A stretch of 64,000 bases of DNA, taken from assembly GCA_010092695.1 (NCBI GenBank), contig JAADJJ010000001.1, positions 2,852,001 to 2,916,000 of the forward strand. The letters run 5' to 3'. Below are positions 8,720 to 17,679 of the stretch, piece by piece (position 1 is the stretch's first letter; each line of letters begins with the position of its first letter). The notes beneath the pieces are model-generated. The model was not told where the DNA came from. It was given only the letters and a program-made list of their open reading frames with translations, and did no database searches. A program made the translations under genes and the position numbers. This DNA comes from Enterobacteriaceae bacterium 4M9. GTDB lineage: Bacteria > Pseudomonadota > Gammaproteobacteria > Enterobacterales > Enterobacteriaceae.

Positions 8720-9030
8720 TGCTGACCTCATACAATCGACATCACTAATCATTACACGCTGAACGATTGGTTATAATAATCAAGACTTGGGATAAATCCT
8801 AAATAAACTCTAGTGTAAAAGCCAGTGGATTTACGAATATTTTATCAGCGGATAATTAATCTTTTGATCGGACACCAATAACAGAAATAACAGATTTGCG
8901 TAGTTTAAAACTCTTCTCTACTTTTGTCGCGAATATGCGACAAGTTAACCATATTAATAGCATGGAATTAACTAATTATTACGATAAAGGGCAATGATAA
9001 GTGTGCTTATTGAGCTGCGAAAGAATAAGA
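8720..9030. other. AT-rich gap between ymiA and cysB
   Basis: No ORF with a credible start was found here. The stretch is AT-rich and should hold the promoter of ymiA-yciX. It contains a 20-bp palindrome (7-bp arms TTGTCGC / GCGACAA around GAATAT, 8924-8943) that could be an operator. Confidence 0.5.
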
Positions 9031-9061
9031 AACGGTATCTCGCGAACAGCAAGATACCGTT
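9031..9061 (-). terminator. Terminator of cysB
   Basis: A 10-bp perfect stem AACGGTATCT / AGATACCGTT with an 11-base loop. On the minus strand it is followed by CTTATTCTTTC. It sits just past the cysB stop. Confidence 0.72.
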
Positions 9062-9067
9062 ATGGTA

Positions 9068-10042
9068 TTAGCGGGAAGGCAGTTTAATATCGCGAAACAT
9101 CGCTTCGATATCTTCATTGGAGCGTAGCGCCACCGCCGTGTCCACCACGTCACGAGTAAGATGCGGCGCAAAGCGCTGAATAAAATCATACATATAGCTA
9201 CGCAGAAAAGTACTGCGGCGAAAGCCAATTTTCGTCGTGCTGTGACTGAAAATGTCCTGCGCATCCAGGCGCACCAGGTCCGGGTCCGCCACGGGATCCA
9301 CCGCCATGCTGGCAATCACCCCAACACCCAGCCCAAGCCGCACATAGGTCTTAATTACATCGGCATCGGTCGCAGTAAAAACGATGCGCGGCGTCAGTCC
9401 GGCGCGGCTAAACGCGGTGTCCAGCTCAGAGCGCCCGGTAAAGCCGAAGGTGTATGTCACCAGCGGATACTGCGCCAGTTCTTCAATTCCCACTTTCCCT
9501 TTTGACGCCAGCGGATGATCCGGCGTCACCACAATCGAGCGATTCCAGTGGTAGCACGGCAGCATCACCAGGTCGTCGTACAGGTGCAGTGCTTCGGTTG
9601 CAATGGCGAAATCAGCATTACCCTTTGAGACCGCTTCCGCAATCTGCGTGGGCGAGCCCTGGTGCATGTGCAACGATACGCGCGGATAGCGCTCGATAAA
9701 TCCCTTAATCACGCCGGGCAGCGCGTAACGTGCCTGCGTGTGGGTGGTAGCCACATACAAGGAGCCTTTGTCCGGCCAGGTATGCTCTCCTGCTACGGCT
9801 TTGATAGCATCCACTTTTGACAGCACTTCGCGTGCAATACGGATGATTTCCTCGCCTGCTGGCGTCACCTGAGTAAGGTGTTTACCGCTGCGGGCAAAAA
9901 CCTGAACGCCCAGCTCATCCTCAAGCATCCTCACCTGTTTACTTATGCCAGGCTGTGAGGTGTAAAGACCTTCCGCTGTTGAGGAGACGTTGAGATTATG
10001 ATTCACCACCTCAACAATATAGCGAAGCTGCTGTAATTTCAT
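9068..10042 (-). CDS. cysB: LysR-type transcriptional activator CysB
   Basis: A 324-aa LysR-family regulator, the same length as E. coli CysB. The N-terminal winged helix-turn-helix covers about residues 1-60 ('STAEGLYTSQPGISKQVR'), followed by a linker helix and a two-lobe effector domain that binds N-acetylserine. CysB activates the cysteine regulon under sulfur limitation and represses its own gene. The C-terminal tail beyond about residue 300, typical of CysB rather than Cbl, is present. Monocistronic, with its own terminator. Confidence 0.96.
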   Translation of the reverse strand: MKLQQLRYIVEVVNHNLNVSSTAEGLYTSQPGISKQVRMLEDELGVQVFARSGKHLTQVTPAGEEIIRIAREVLSKVDAIKAVAGEHTWPDKGSLYVATTHTQARYALPGVIKGFIERYPRVSLHMHQGSPTQIAEAVSKGNADFAIATEALHLYDDLVMLPCYHWNRSIVVTPDHPLASKGKVGIEELAQYPLVTYTFGFTGRSELDTAFSRAGLTPRIVFTATDADVIKTYVRLGLGVGVIASMAVDPVADPDLVRLDAQDIFSHSTTKIGFRRSTFLRSYMYDFIQRFAPHLTRDVVDTAVALRSNEDIEAMFRDIKLPSR

Positions 10043-10175
10043 GGCTGACCATCCGGGGAAAATAATTGCCTGTTAAGACGATTTCATCATAAGAAATGAT
10101 GCAATGATAACCACTATATCACTTATAGCTGCTATGTATAGATGTGAACAAAAGATAATAATGACGTTATAAAAA

Positions 10176-10199
10176 AGGGGCCGGTAATCACCGGCCCCT
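10176..10199 (-). terminator. Terminator of topA
   Basis: A 10-bp perfect GC-rich stem AGGGGCCGGT / ACCGGCCCCT with a 4-base loop, followed on the minus strand by TTTTT. It lies about 25 bases beyond the topA stop. Confidence 0.9.
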
Positions 10200-10222
10200 G
10201 ATATTTAACGCTTATTAAGTGC

Positions 10223-12829
10223 TTATTTTTTAGCCTCGACCCACTTGCCGTCGATAAAGAATGCGGACCAACCGGTCGCTTTGCCTTCTTTTTCTGATGC
10301 GACGTACTGCTGTTTCGTCTTACGGCTGTAGCGCACGATGGTTTTATTGCCCTGCGGGTCTTCCTGCGGCGCATCGGCCAGATAGCGCAGCTTCTCCGGC
10401 AGCCTGTCGCGAAAGCGATACAGCTCAGCTACCTGCGGCGCGCGGGTTTCACGCGATTTCGGGAAGGTATTAGCCGCAAGGAACACACCAGCCGCACCGT
10501 CACGCAGTACAAAGTACGCATCTGACTTCTCGCACGGCAGCTCCGGCAGCGGTACCGGATCTTCTTTCGGCGGTGCCACTTCACCATTGCGAAGGATCTT
10601 GCGGGTGTTCTTACACTCTTCGTTGGTGCACGCCATGTACTTGCCAAAGCGCCCCATTTTCAGGTGCATTTCAGAACCGCATTTCTCGCACTCAACAACC
10701 GGGCCATCGTAGCCCTTAATGCGGAATTCGCCTTCTTCAATCTCGTAACCGTCACAGGCTGGGTTGTTACCACAGACGTGCAGCTTACGCTTCGGATCGA
10801 TAAGGTAGCTGTCCATCGCTGTGCCGCATTTCGGGCAGCGACGTTTAGCGCGCAGCGCATTGGTTTCTGCGTCATCCCCTTCCAGCACGTTGAGCACTTC
10901 GTTTTCCGGCACCAGATTAATGGTGGTTTTGCAGCGCTCTTTTGGTGACAGCGCATAGCCGGAGCAACCGAGGAAAACGCCAGTGCTGGCGGTGCGAATC
11001 CCCATCGGGCGCGAGCAGGTCGGGCAGTCAATGCTGGTCAGTACCATCGGGTTTGGGCGCATACCGCCGTCTTCCGGGTCTTTACTCGCCGTCTCCAGTT
11101 TCTCGCTAAAGTCGCTAAAGAAGTTGTCCAGCACGCGTTTCCACTCTTTCTCGTGGTTCGCCACCTGGTCCAGGTTATCTTCCATCTGCGCGGTAAAGTC
11201 GTAGTTCATCAGATCGCGGAAGTTCTCTTCCAGGCGATCGGTGACAATCTCACCCATTTTCTCGGCGTAAAAACGACGGCTTTCCACGCGCACGTAACCA
11301 CGATCCTGAATAGTCGAGATGATGGAAGCATAAGTAGACGGACGACCAATACCGCGTTTTTCCAGCTCACGCACCAGCGATGCTTCGCTAAAACGCGCCG
11401 GCGGCTTGGTGAAGTGCTGTGCTGGCAGCAGTTCAATGAGGCTCAGCGTATCGCCTTTGTTAACCGGCGGCAGCGTGCGGTCTTCATCACCCTTGCGCAG
11501 TGCAGGCATGACTTTAGTCCAGCCGTCAAAACGCAGCGTACGCCCACGCGCTTTGAGGCGGAAATCGCCCGCTTCAACGGTCAACGTGGTGGAGTCGTAT
11601 TTTGCCGGTGTCATCTGGCAGGCAACAAACTGGCGCCAGATCAGCTGATAGAGTTTCTGCGCGTCGGCTTCCATGTCCTTAAGCGCTTCAGCCAGCACAT
11701 TCACGTCAGAAGGACGAATCGCTTCGTGCGCTTCCTGTGAGTTCTCTTTACTGGCGTACTGGTTAGCCGCTTTTGGCAGATACTCACTGCCAAAGTTACC
11801 GTCAATATAGTCGCGCACCATATTCAGTGCGTCCTGGCTCAGGTTAGTTGAGTCGGTACGCATATAAGTGATGTAGCCTGCCTCATAAAGACGCTGGGCC
11901 ATCATCATGGTTCTTTTCACGCCAAAGCCAAGGCGAGTACTTGCCGCCTGCTGGAGCGTAGAGGTAATAAACGGTGCACCTGGCTTGCTGCTGGTCGGTT
12001 TGTCTTCACGTTCAAGCACGCTGTAGCGCGCTTTTTCCAGTACGCTCACCGCCGCCATGGTTTCGTCACGGGTGACCGGACGGAACGGCTTATCGTTCTG
12101 GTGCGTGACCTGAACTGGCAGCGTATCGCCTTTCGGAGTGGACAAACTGGCGTCCACTTCCCAGTATTCTTCCGGTACAAACGCCTTGATTTCGCGCTCG
12201 CGTTCCACCACCAGACGCACGGCAACGGACTGTACGCGCCCGGCTGACAGACCGCGGGCAATTTTCTTCCACAGCAGCGGTGACACCATATAGCCCACCA
12301 CGCGGTCCATAAAGCGGCGCGCCTGCTGTGCGTTTACGCGGTCAATATTCAGCTCGCCTGGTTTTTCAAAGGCCTGCTGGATAGCGTTTTTGGTGATTTC
12401 GTTAAAGACAACGCGACTGTAGCGTTTTTCGTCGCCACCGATGATTTCCCGCAGGTGCCAGGCAATGGCTTCCCCTTCGCGGTCAAGGTCGGTTGCGAGA
12501 TAAATGTGGTCGGCTTTCTCGGCCAGTGATTTCAGCTCTGAAACCACTTTTTCTTTTCCCGGCAGCACTTCGTAATGTGCAGTCCAGTCATGCCAGGGGT
12601 CGATGCCCATGCGATTTACCAGGGCGCCGCGTTCATCCTTTTTGACCTTTTTCGTCGTTTTAGCCGTTTTGGTGGAGTCAGAGTCGGCGCTCTTTTTCTG
12701 AGTTGAACCACTGGTCGGCAGATCGCGGACATGCCCTACGCTCGATTTCACCACGTAGTCATTGCCGAGATATTTGTTGATTGTTTTGGCCTTTGCCGGT
12801 GACTCAACGATGACGAGAGCTTTACCCAT
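10223..12829 (-). CDS. topA: DNA topoisomerase I
   Basis: An 868-aa type IA topoisomerase (E. coli 865 aa) that relaxes negative supercoils. The N-terminal Toprim domain carries 'VIVESPAKAKT' and the acidic 'DLDREGEAIAWH'. The catalytic tyrosine lies in 'YITYMRTDSTN' at about residue 322. The C-terminal region holds three tetracysteine zinc ribbons (about residues 600-755) and further ssDNA-binding repeats, ending in a basic tail. The ATG at 12829 starts 'MGKALVIVES' as in the family; a GTG two codons upstream is less likely. Compared with E. coli there are a few extra residues in the Ser/Thr/Lys-rich loop near residue 45. Confidence 0.97.
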   Translation of the reverse strand: MGKALVIVESPAKAKTINKYLGNDYVVKSSVGHVRDLPTSGSTQKKSADSDSTKTAKTTKKVKKDERGALVNRMGIDPWHDWTAHYEVLPGKEKVVSELKSLAEKADHIYLATDLDREGEAIAWHLREIIGGDEKRYSRVVFNEITKNAIQQAFEKPGELNIDRVNAQQARRFMDRVVGYMVSPLLWKKIARGLSAGRVQSVAVRLVVEREREIKAFVPEEYWEVDASLSTPKGDTLPVQVTHQNDKPFRPVTRDETMAAVSVLEKARYSVLEREDKPTSSKPGAPFITSTLQQAASTRLGFGVKRTMMMAQRLYEAGYITYMRTDSTNLSQDALNMVRDYIDGNFGSEYLPKAANQYASKENSQEAHEAIRPSDVNVLAEALKDMEADAQKLYQLIWRQFVACQMTPAKYDSTTLTVEAGDFRLKARGRTLRFDGWTKVMPALRKGDEDRTLPPVNKGDTLSLIELLPAQHFTKPPARFSEASLVRELEKRGIGRPSTYASIISTIQDRGYVRVESRRFYAEKMGEIVTDRLEENFRDLMNYDFTAQMEDNLDQVANHEKEWKRVLDNFFSDFSEKLETASKDPEDGGMRPNPMVLTSIDCPTCSRPMGIRTASTGVFLGCSGYALSPKERCKTTINLVPENEVLNVLEGDDAETNALRAKRRCPKCGTAMDSYLIDPKRKLHVCGNNPACDGYEIEEGEFRIKGYDGPVVECEKCGSEMHLKMGRFGKYMACTNEECKNTRKILRNGEVAPPKEDPVPLPELPCEKSDAYFVLRDGAAGVFLAANTFPKSRETRAPQVAELYRFRDRLPEKLRYLADAPQEDPQGNKTIVRYSRKTKQQYVASEKEGKATGWSAFFIDGKWVEAKK

Positions 12830-13232
12830 ATTCACCTTTACCTATCTGATTCTTCCAGGAATACGCCGCACGTTGATTCACCTTCCACAGGCGACGTGCC
12901 AGCTATATTGTGGCGGCGCTAATGGATATCAACCCTGTTTTTTTCAACGCTGAGCTTACGCAAAAAATAGACTCAGAGTACGGAAAAAACAGGCTTTTCG
13001 TGCAAATATGATACAGCACGACGGAATATCGCCGGAATGTCAAGCAATTCTATTGCCAGTTCTGCGAAAGCGTCACACTGTACCTGATAAAATTTGATAC
13101 GCAACTTTATTAGCATGAGTTATTAAATCCCGCCAGCCCGCGAGACTTTACACCGGTGTCGATAAACCCCGGCAAAATTTGCCCTTAAATGAGCGCAGCC
13201 GTAAACTATGCGCAGTTTGTAAGGAGAGCATT
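12830..13232. promoter_or_regulatory. Divergent promoter region of topA and yciN
   Basis: About 400 bases without a gene lie between the divergent starts of topA and yciN. E. coli topA has several promoters here, including heat-shock and stationary-phase ones. A TTGATA sequence with an AT-rich ATATA about 17-19 bases downstream is visible for topA (around 12911-12940, minus strand), but the -10 is weak and the assignment is tentative. Confidence 0.45.
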
Positions 13233-13484
13233 ATGCACGGTGAAACCCAACCCATAGACAAAGAAACGTTACTGACCGAAGCCAATAAATTGATACGCGA
13301 TCATGAGGATTACCTCAAGGGCATGGAAGCGACAGATGTCGTCCAGCAAAACGGCGTGCTGATTTTCCGCGGCGAATACTTCCTTGATGAGCAAGGCCTG
13401 CCAACAGCAAAAAGCACGGCGGTATTTAATATGTTTAAACACCTCGCGCACGTGCTGTCAGAAAAGTATCACCTCGCGTCATAA
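13233..13484 (+). CDS. yciN: Conserved small protein YciN
   Basis: An 83-aa protein with the same length as E. coli YciN; the second half, containing 'YFLDEQGLPTAKSTAVFNMF', is nearly unchanged in the family. The ATG at 13233 has an AAGGAG site; an in-frame ATG 54 bases upstream is not supported by the family. It is a soluble, helical protein of unknown function confined to enterobacteria and relatives. Divergent from topA. Confidence 0.93.
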   Translation: MHGETQPIDKETLLTEANKLIRDHEDYLKGMEATDVVQQNGVLIFRGEYFLDEQGLPTAKSTAVFNMFKHLAHVLSEKYHLAS

Positions 13485-13687
13485 TTATTTCACTTTGCCG
13501 TTAACGTGCCATTTTTATCAATAAAGCGCGGCGCGACAATAAGTGAAGCAATGTCTGTTAAGACCGGGCATTTAAAAGTAGAAATGAACGCGCGCAAACG
13601 TTTAAATTTATCTGAACAGTCACACACGCACAGATAATTATGCATTGCGGGCAAGCGTCATCCTCGCTGTCTGGTCTGAGCAAATGA

Positions 13688-13711
13688 AAAAGGGACCCTC
13701 GGGTCCCTTTT
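13688..13711. terminator. Bidirectional terminator between yciN and sohB
   Basis: An inverted repeat AAAAGGGACCC / GGGTCCCTTTT at the convergent ends, flanked by A- and T-runs, able to stop transcription from both sides. It immediately precedes the sohB stop codon. Confidence 0.8.
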
Positions 13712-13714
13712 AGT

Positions 13715-14761
13715 TTACAGCAGCGGTTTTTCACCGCGCTGCCACCAGCGCAGCAGCAGCCTGTCAGCGTTTAGCATGAGGCTTTTTGTCACGCGATCGG
13801 TCAGGCTTTTACGCGTTATGTAACGCACCTGAACAACGTCAAACTGTTCAAGGCGCGCCAGCAACCAGTCGTCGCTGGTGCTGATTTCATCGACCAGTCC
13901 TTTATCCCTGGCCTGGCTGCCATACCAGTGTTCACCGGTAGCCACCTGTTCAATATCAAGCGACGGGCGCATATCGGCCACAAACGCTTTAAACAGCTGG
14001 TGAGTTTCGTTTAGCTCTTCACGGAATTTTTCGCGCCCCTCTTCAGTGTTTTCACCAAATAGCGTTAGCGTGCGTTTGTACTGCCCGGCGGTATGCAGCT
14101 CCACATCCACATCGTTACGCTTGAGCAACCGATGGAAGTTCGGTACCTGCGCCACAACACCAATAGAGCCAACAATAGCAAACGGCGCACTAACGATAGT
14201 GTTGGCAACGCAGGCCATCATATAACCGCCGCTGGCGGCCACTTTATCGACCGCCGCCGTCAGAGGGATACCACGGCTGCGCAGGCGTTGCAGCTGCGAG
14301 GCAGCTAGACCGTAGCCGTGTACCACACCGCCCGGGCTTTCAAGACGCAGCAGCACTTCATCATTGGGTTTATACGCCGACAGCACGGCCCCCACTTCTT
14401 CTCGCAGCGCACCCACCTCATGGGCATCCATACTGCCTTTGAAATCGAGAACATACAGCACCGGCTTCGTCGCTACATCATCGCCACGCTTTGCTTTCTC
14501 TTTTGCTTCTTTATTTTCCTGCTTGAGGCGCTTTTTCTGCGCTTTTTGCCACACCTTACGCTGGTGATCGTCAAGCAGCGCGCTCTGCATGGTGTCGTTG
14601 ATGTCCTGGTACTGCTTATTCAGGCGGGTTACCTCCAGCACGCCACGCTGCTGCTTTCTGCGCATTGCCAGATTGGTAAGAATCAGCGCCACTATGGCGA
14701 TAGCCACCACCACCGTCGCAACACGGGCCAGAAATAATCCATAATTAATAATCAGATCCAC
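13715..14761 (-). CDS. sohB: Probable inner-membrane protease SohB
   Basis: A 348-aa S49-family (signal peptide peptidase A-like) serine protease; E. coli SohB is 349 aa. An N-terminal membrane helix (about residues 5-30) is followed by a charged linker rich in Lys/Ala/Gln and the S49 domain, with 'SPGGVVHGYG' and the nucleophile serine in 'AASGGYMMA'. The GTG at 14761 ('VDLIINYGLF') is chosen because it matches the family and has a GGCGGA site; an in-frame ATG lies 18 bases upstream. First recognised in E. coli as a multicopy suppressor of htrA mutants. Confidence 0.92.
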   Translation of the reverse strand: MDLIINYGLFLARVATVVVAIAIVALILTNLAMRRKQQRGVLEVTRLNKQYQDINDTMQSALLDDHQRKVWQKAQKKRLKQENKEAKEKAKRGDDVATKPVLYVLDFKGSMDAHEVGALREEVGAVLSAYKPNDEVLLRLESPGGVVHGYGLAASQLQRLRSRGIPLTAAVDKVAASGGYMMACVANTIVSAPFAIVGSIGVVAQVPNFHRLLKRNDVDVELHTAGQYKRTLTLFGENTEEGREKFREELNETHQLFKAFVADMRPSLDIEQVATGEHWYGSQARDKGLVDEISTSDDWLLARLEQFDVVQVRYITRKSLTDRVTKSLMLNADRLLLRWWQRGEKPLL

Positions 14762-15002
14762 AGTTCCGCCTTTTTCCATCGAGAATCGTAAGATGCGCTA
14801 TTGTAGCGTCCTGCCAGACATTCAGACCACTATAATGGGCGAGTCTGCTCAGACTTGCGGCGAAATGTTTGCAAAATGTTAACCAATGGACGGCTGTCTG
14901 CCCCTCCGATTGAAATCCCGGGCGCAATCGGGCATAAAACGAGGCTATACGCGCTCACCTGACGCCATTCATTCCGCTCACCTCGGCAATGAGGAGAACA
15001 TT

Positions 15003-15764
15003 GTGCATTACCAACCCAAAACCGACCTGCTCGACAACCGTATTATTCTGGTCACCGGCGCCAGCGACGGTATTGGCCGCGAAGCCGCACTCACCTACGC
15101 GCGCTACGGCGCAAGTGTGATTCTGGTCGGTCGTAACGAAGACAAATTGCGCGCCGTCGCGCAGGAAATCAACCAACACGGCCTGCCTGCTGCCCAGTGG
15201 CTGGTGCTGGATTATGACAAGGCCGATGCCGCAAGCTGCCAGCAGTTTGGCCAGCGGCTGGCCTCACTGGTGCCGCGCCTGGACGGCGTACTGCACAACG
15301 CCGGTATTCTCGGCGACATCGTGCCAATGACCGAGCAAAAGCCTGAGGTCTGGGAGCGCGTGATGCAGATTAACGTTAACGTCACCTTTTACCTGACTCA
15401 GGCGCTGCTGCCGCTGCTGCTTAAATCCGACTCAGGGTCGCTGGTGTTTACCAGCTCCAGCGTGGGCCGCCAGGGGCGCGCCAGTTGGGGGGCTTATGCG
15501 GTATCCAAATTTGCCACCGAAGGCATGATGCAGGTGCTGGCCGAAGAGTATCGCCACCGCAATCTGCGGGTGAACACCATCAACCCAGGCGGCACCCGAA
15601 CTAAAATGCGCGCCAGTGCGTTCCCGCAGGAAGATCCCAATAAGCTCAAGACCCCACGCGACCTGATGCCACTTTATTTGTGGCTAATGGGCGACGACAG
15701 CCGCCGCAAAACCGGTATGTGTTTTGACGCCCAGCCGGGCCGCAAGCCGGGAATAGCCGAATGA
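15003..15764 (+). CDS. yciK: Short-chain dehydrogenase/reductase YciK
   Basis: A 253-aa classical SDR oxidoreductase. The NAD(P)-binding motif 'TGASDGIGREA' lies at about residues 19-29, 'NAG' follows at about 98, and the catalytic Ser...Tyr-x3-Lys is seen as 'TSSSVGR' and 'YAVSK'. The GTG at 15003 has a GAGGAG site and gives the 'HYQP' N-terminus of the family; the longer frame upstream is non-coding. The substrate is not known. The stop overlaps the cobA start by four bases, so the two are translationally coupled. Confidence 0.93.
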   Translation: MHYQPKTDLLDNRIILVTGASDGIGREAALTYARYGASVILVGRNEDKLRAVAQEINQHGLPAAQWLVLDYDKADAASCQQFGQRLASLVPRLDGVLHNAGILGDIVPMTEQKPEVWERVMQINVNVTFYLTQALLPLLLKSDSGSLVFTSSSVGRQGRASWGAYAVSKFATEGMMQVLAEEYRHRNLRVNTINPGGTRTKMRASAFPQEDPNKLKTPRDLMPLYLWLMGDDSRRKTGMCFDAQPGRKPGIAE

Positions 15765-16351
15765 ACGACCAACGCCACCAGCAGCGCCAGCAGCGGCTAA
15801 AAGAAAAAGTTGATGCCCGCGTGGCCGCCGCCCAGCAAGAGCGCGGCATTATGATGGTCTTTACCGGCAACGGTAAGGGAAAAACCACCGCCGCTTTCGG
15901 CACCGCCACGCGCGCAGTGGGCCACGGTAAACGCGTGGGCGTGATTCAGTTTATTAAAGGCGAATGGCCCAACGGCGAACGCACTCTACTGGAGCCGCAC
16001 GGTGTGGAGTTCCAGGTGATGGCAACCGGCTTTACCTGGGATACGCAAAACCGCGCCAGCGACACCGCCGCCTGCCTGCAAGTCTGGCAACACGGGCTGC
16101 GTATGCTGGCCGATTCCACGCTGGATTTAGTGGTTCTTGATGAACTGACCTATATGGTTGCCTATGAGTACCTGCCGCTCCACGAGGTGCTGGCGGCACT
16201 TCAGGCACGTCCGGCTCACCAGAGCGTGATTATTACCGGGCGCGGCTGCCATCGCGACCTGCTGGACATGGCCGATACGGTGACTGAAATGCGCCCGGTG
16301 AAGCACGCCTTTGACGCTGGCATTAAAGCCCAACTGAGGATTGATTACTGA
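15761..16351 (+). CDS. cobA: Cob(I)alamin adenosyltransferase (CobA/BtuR type)
   Basis: A 196-aa CobA-type ATP:corrinoid adenosyltransferase, identical in length to E. coli BtuR. The P-loop 'GNGKGKTTAAFG' lies near residue 37, and 'LDELTYMV' supplies the Walker B-like strand. It adenosylates cob(I)alamin to make coenzyme B12, for salvage as well as de novo synthesis. Overlaps yciK by ATGA. Confidence 0.96.
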   Translation: MNDQRHQQRQQRLKEKVDARVAAAQQERGIMMVFTGNGKGKTTAAFGTATRAVGHGKRVGVIQFIKGEWPNGERTLLEPHGVEFQVMATGFTWDTQNRASDTAACLQVWQHGLRMLADSTLDLVVLDELTYMVAYEYLPLHEVLAALQARPAHQSVIITGRGCHRDLLDMADTVTEMRPVKHAFDAGIKAQLRIDY

Positions 16352-16480
16352 TAAGCCCTGGTGACTGTGCTGCCTTTGGGTTGCGTTGATGTATTGCGCG
16401 AGACGCTAACGTGATTGCCAGCACAGTGTTTAGTGATGATTCCCTGATGCACTGAACGGGCGTTCGAGAGTGTAAGCGTA

Positions 16481-16557
16481 TGAACCAGTGAACCAGTGAA
16501 CCAGTGAACCAGTGAACCAGTGAACCAGTGAACCAGTGAACCAGTGAACCAGTGAAC
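16481..16557. repeat. Tandem repeat of an 8-bp unit, about 9.6 copies
   Basis: Nine perfect head-to-tail copies of TGAACCAG run from 16481 to 16552, followed by a partial TGAAC. It lies in the gap between the convergent cobA and rluB genes, just before their terminator. Such perfect octamer arrays usually vary in copy number by slipped-strand mispairing. It is outside any credible coding frame. Confidence 0.97.
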
Positions 16558-16577
16558 GTAGCAAACTGAAACCATTA

Positions 16578-16606
16578 AAAAAGGGAAAGCATTGCTTTCC
16601 CTTTTT
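16578..16606. terminator. Bidirectional terminator between cobA and rluB
   Basis: A stem of more than 10 bp, AAAAAGGGAAAGC / GCTTTCCCTTTTT, with a 3-base loop. The A-run and T-run on the two sides allow function in both directions. Confidence 0.85.
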
Positions 16607-16632
16607 GTGCCGTTTCCAGCATATCGCCCGTG

Positions 16633-17520
16633 TTAAGACCCCGTGCGGCCCCCGCCGGTACGGCGGCTGCTGTTGCTGGTTTTACTGTGGCGCTTCACGG
16701 CGCGGCGAATCTGATTCGCCTTGGTGCGGCGACGGTCTTTTTCTACCGCCACTTTACTGGTGGTTTCCGGTGCCAGTTCCACCAGTTGGCGCAGATAGTT
16801 AGTTTGCGCCAGGTCCAGTTCCGTCCAGCCACCGCGCGGCAGTCCTTTCGGCAGCGGAATATCGCCATAGCGTACGCGAATCAGTCGGCTGACCTGCACG
16901 CCCACCGCTTCCCACAAGCGACGCACTTCACGGTTGCGCCCTTCGGTCAGCGTCACGTTATACCACTGATTAATACCTTCACCGCCGCTAAAACGCAGGG
17001 TTTTAAACGCCGCCGGACCGTCCTCCAGCTGCACGCCGCGCGTCAGTTCGTTGAGTTTTGACTGATCCACCTGGCCAAACACACGTACCGCGTATTCACG
17101 TTCAACTTCGCGGCTTGGGTGCATCAGGCGGTTAGCCAGTTCACCGTCAGTGGTGAAAATCAGCAGACCGCAGGTGTTCACGTCAAGGCGGCCCACGGCA
17201 ATCCAGCGCGCGCCATTGAGTTTCGGCAGTCGGTCAAACACCGTTGGGCGGCCTTCGGGGTCACTGCGGGTACACAGTTCGCCTTCCGGCTTATAGTACG
17301 CCAGCACGCGGCACACCTGGCCGACAACGGGCTTGATATCAATCAGGCGACCATCAATACGCAGCTTCAGTGACGGCGTCACTTCAACACGATCGCCAAG
17401 TGTGGCGATTTTGCCGTCCACGCTAACGCGCCCGGCAGAGATAATAGTTTCGATTTCGCGGCGTGAGCCGTGGCCAGCTCGCGCCAGCACTTTCTGTAAC
17501 TTTTCGCTCTTGTCGTTCAT
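16633..17520 (-). CDS. rluB: 23S rRNA pseudouridine(2605) synthase RluB
   Basis: A 295-aa pseudouridine synthase of the RsuA/RluB group (E. coli 291 aa) that modifies U2605 in 23S rRNA. An N-terminal S4 RNA-binding domain (about residues 5-60, 'LARAGHGSRREIE') precedes the catalytic domain with the active aspartate in 'GRLDVNTCG'. The C-terminus is basic, Arg/Lys/Ser-rich and variable. The ATG at 17520 has a GAGGAAG site; the 16 codons of open frame upstream are not part of the protein. Confidence 0.96.
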   Translation of the reverse strand: MNDKSEKLQKVLARAGHGSRREIETIISAGRVSVDGKIATLGDRVEVTPSLKLRIDGRLIDIKPVVGQVCRVLAYYKPEGELCTRSDPEGRPTVFDRLPKLNGARWIAVGRLDVNTCGLLIFTTDGELANRLMHPSREVEREYAVRVFGQVDQSKLNELTRGVQLEDGPAAFKTLRFSGGEGINQWYNVTLTEGRNREVRRLWEAVGVQVSRLIRVRYGDIPLPKGLPRGGWTELDLAQTNYLRQLVELAPETTSKVAVEKDRRRTKANQIRRAVKRHSKTSNSSRRTGGGRTGS

Positions 17521-17609
17521 TGAGCTTCCTCGGGTGTCGCCTTCACAGGCGTCTGATAACAGCCGCAAAACACATTTGCCTTACGGCTAAGTAAACACTC
17601 TTAGCATGA

Positions 17610-17637
17610 GGCGCGCCAAATTACGGCGCGCCTTTTT
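17610..17637 (+). terminator. Terminator-like hairpin pointing away from rluB
   Basis: Two GGCGCGCC arms (17610-17617 and 17625-17632) separated by AAATTAC are followed by five T on the plus strand. It looks like an intrinsic terminator in the plus direction, yet no plus-strand gene ends here; it lies upstream of the minus-strand rluB. It may end a short antisense or divergent RNA, or be only a structural hairpin in the rluB leader. Confidence 0.5.
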
Positions 17638-17679
17638 ACGCGGACGCGTATGGTACACGAAATTGCGTATAAAAGGTGG

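Noticed and set aside
16345..16575. Open frame of 76 codons on the minus strand across the octamer array, giving a repeated 'SLVHWFTG' peptide
   Set aside because: It exists only because the repeat lacks stops in that phase. There is no ribosome site and no similarity to a protein.
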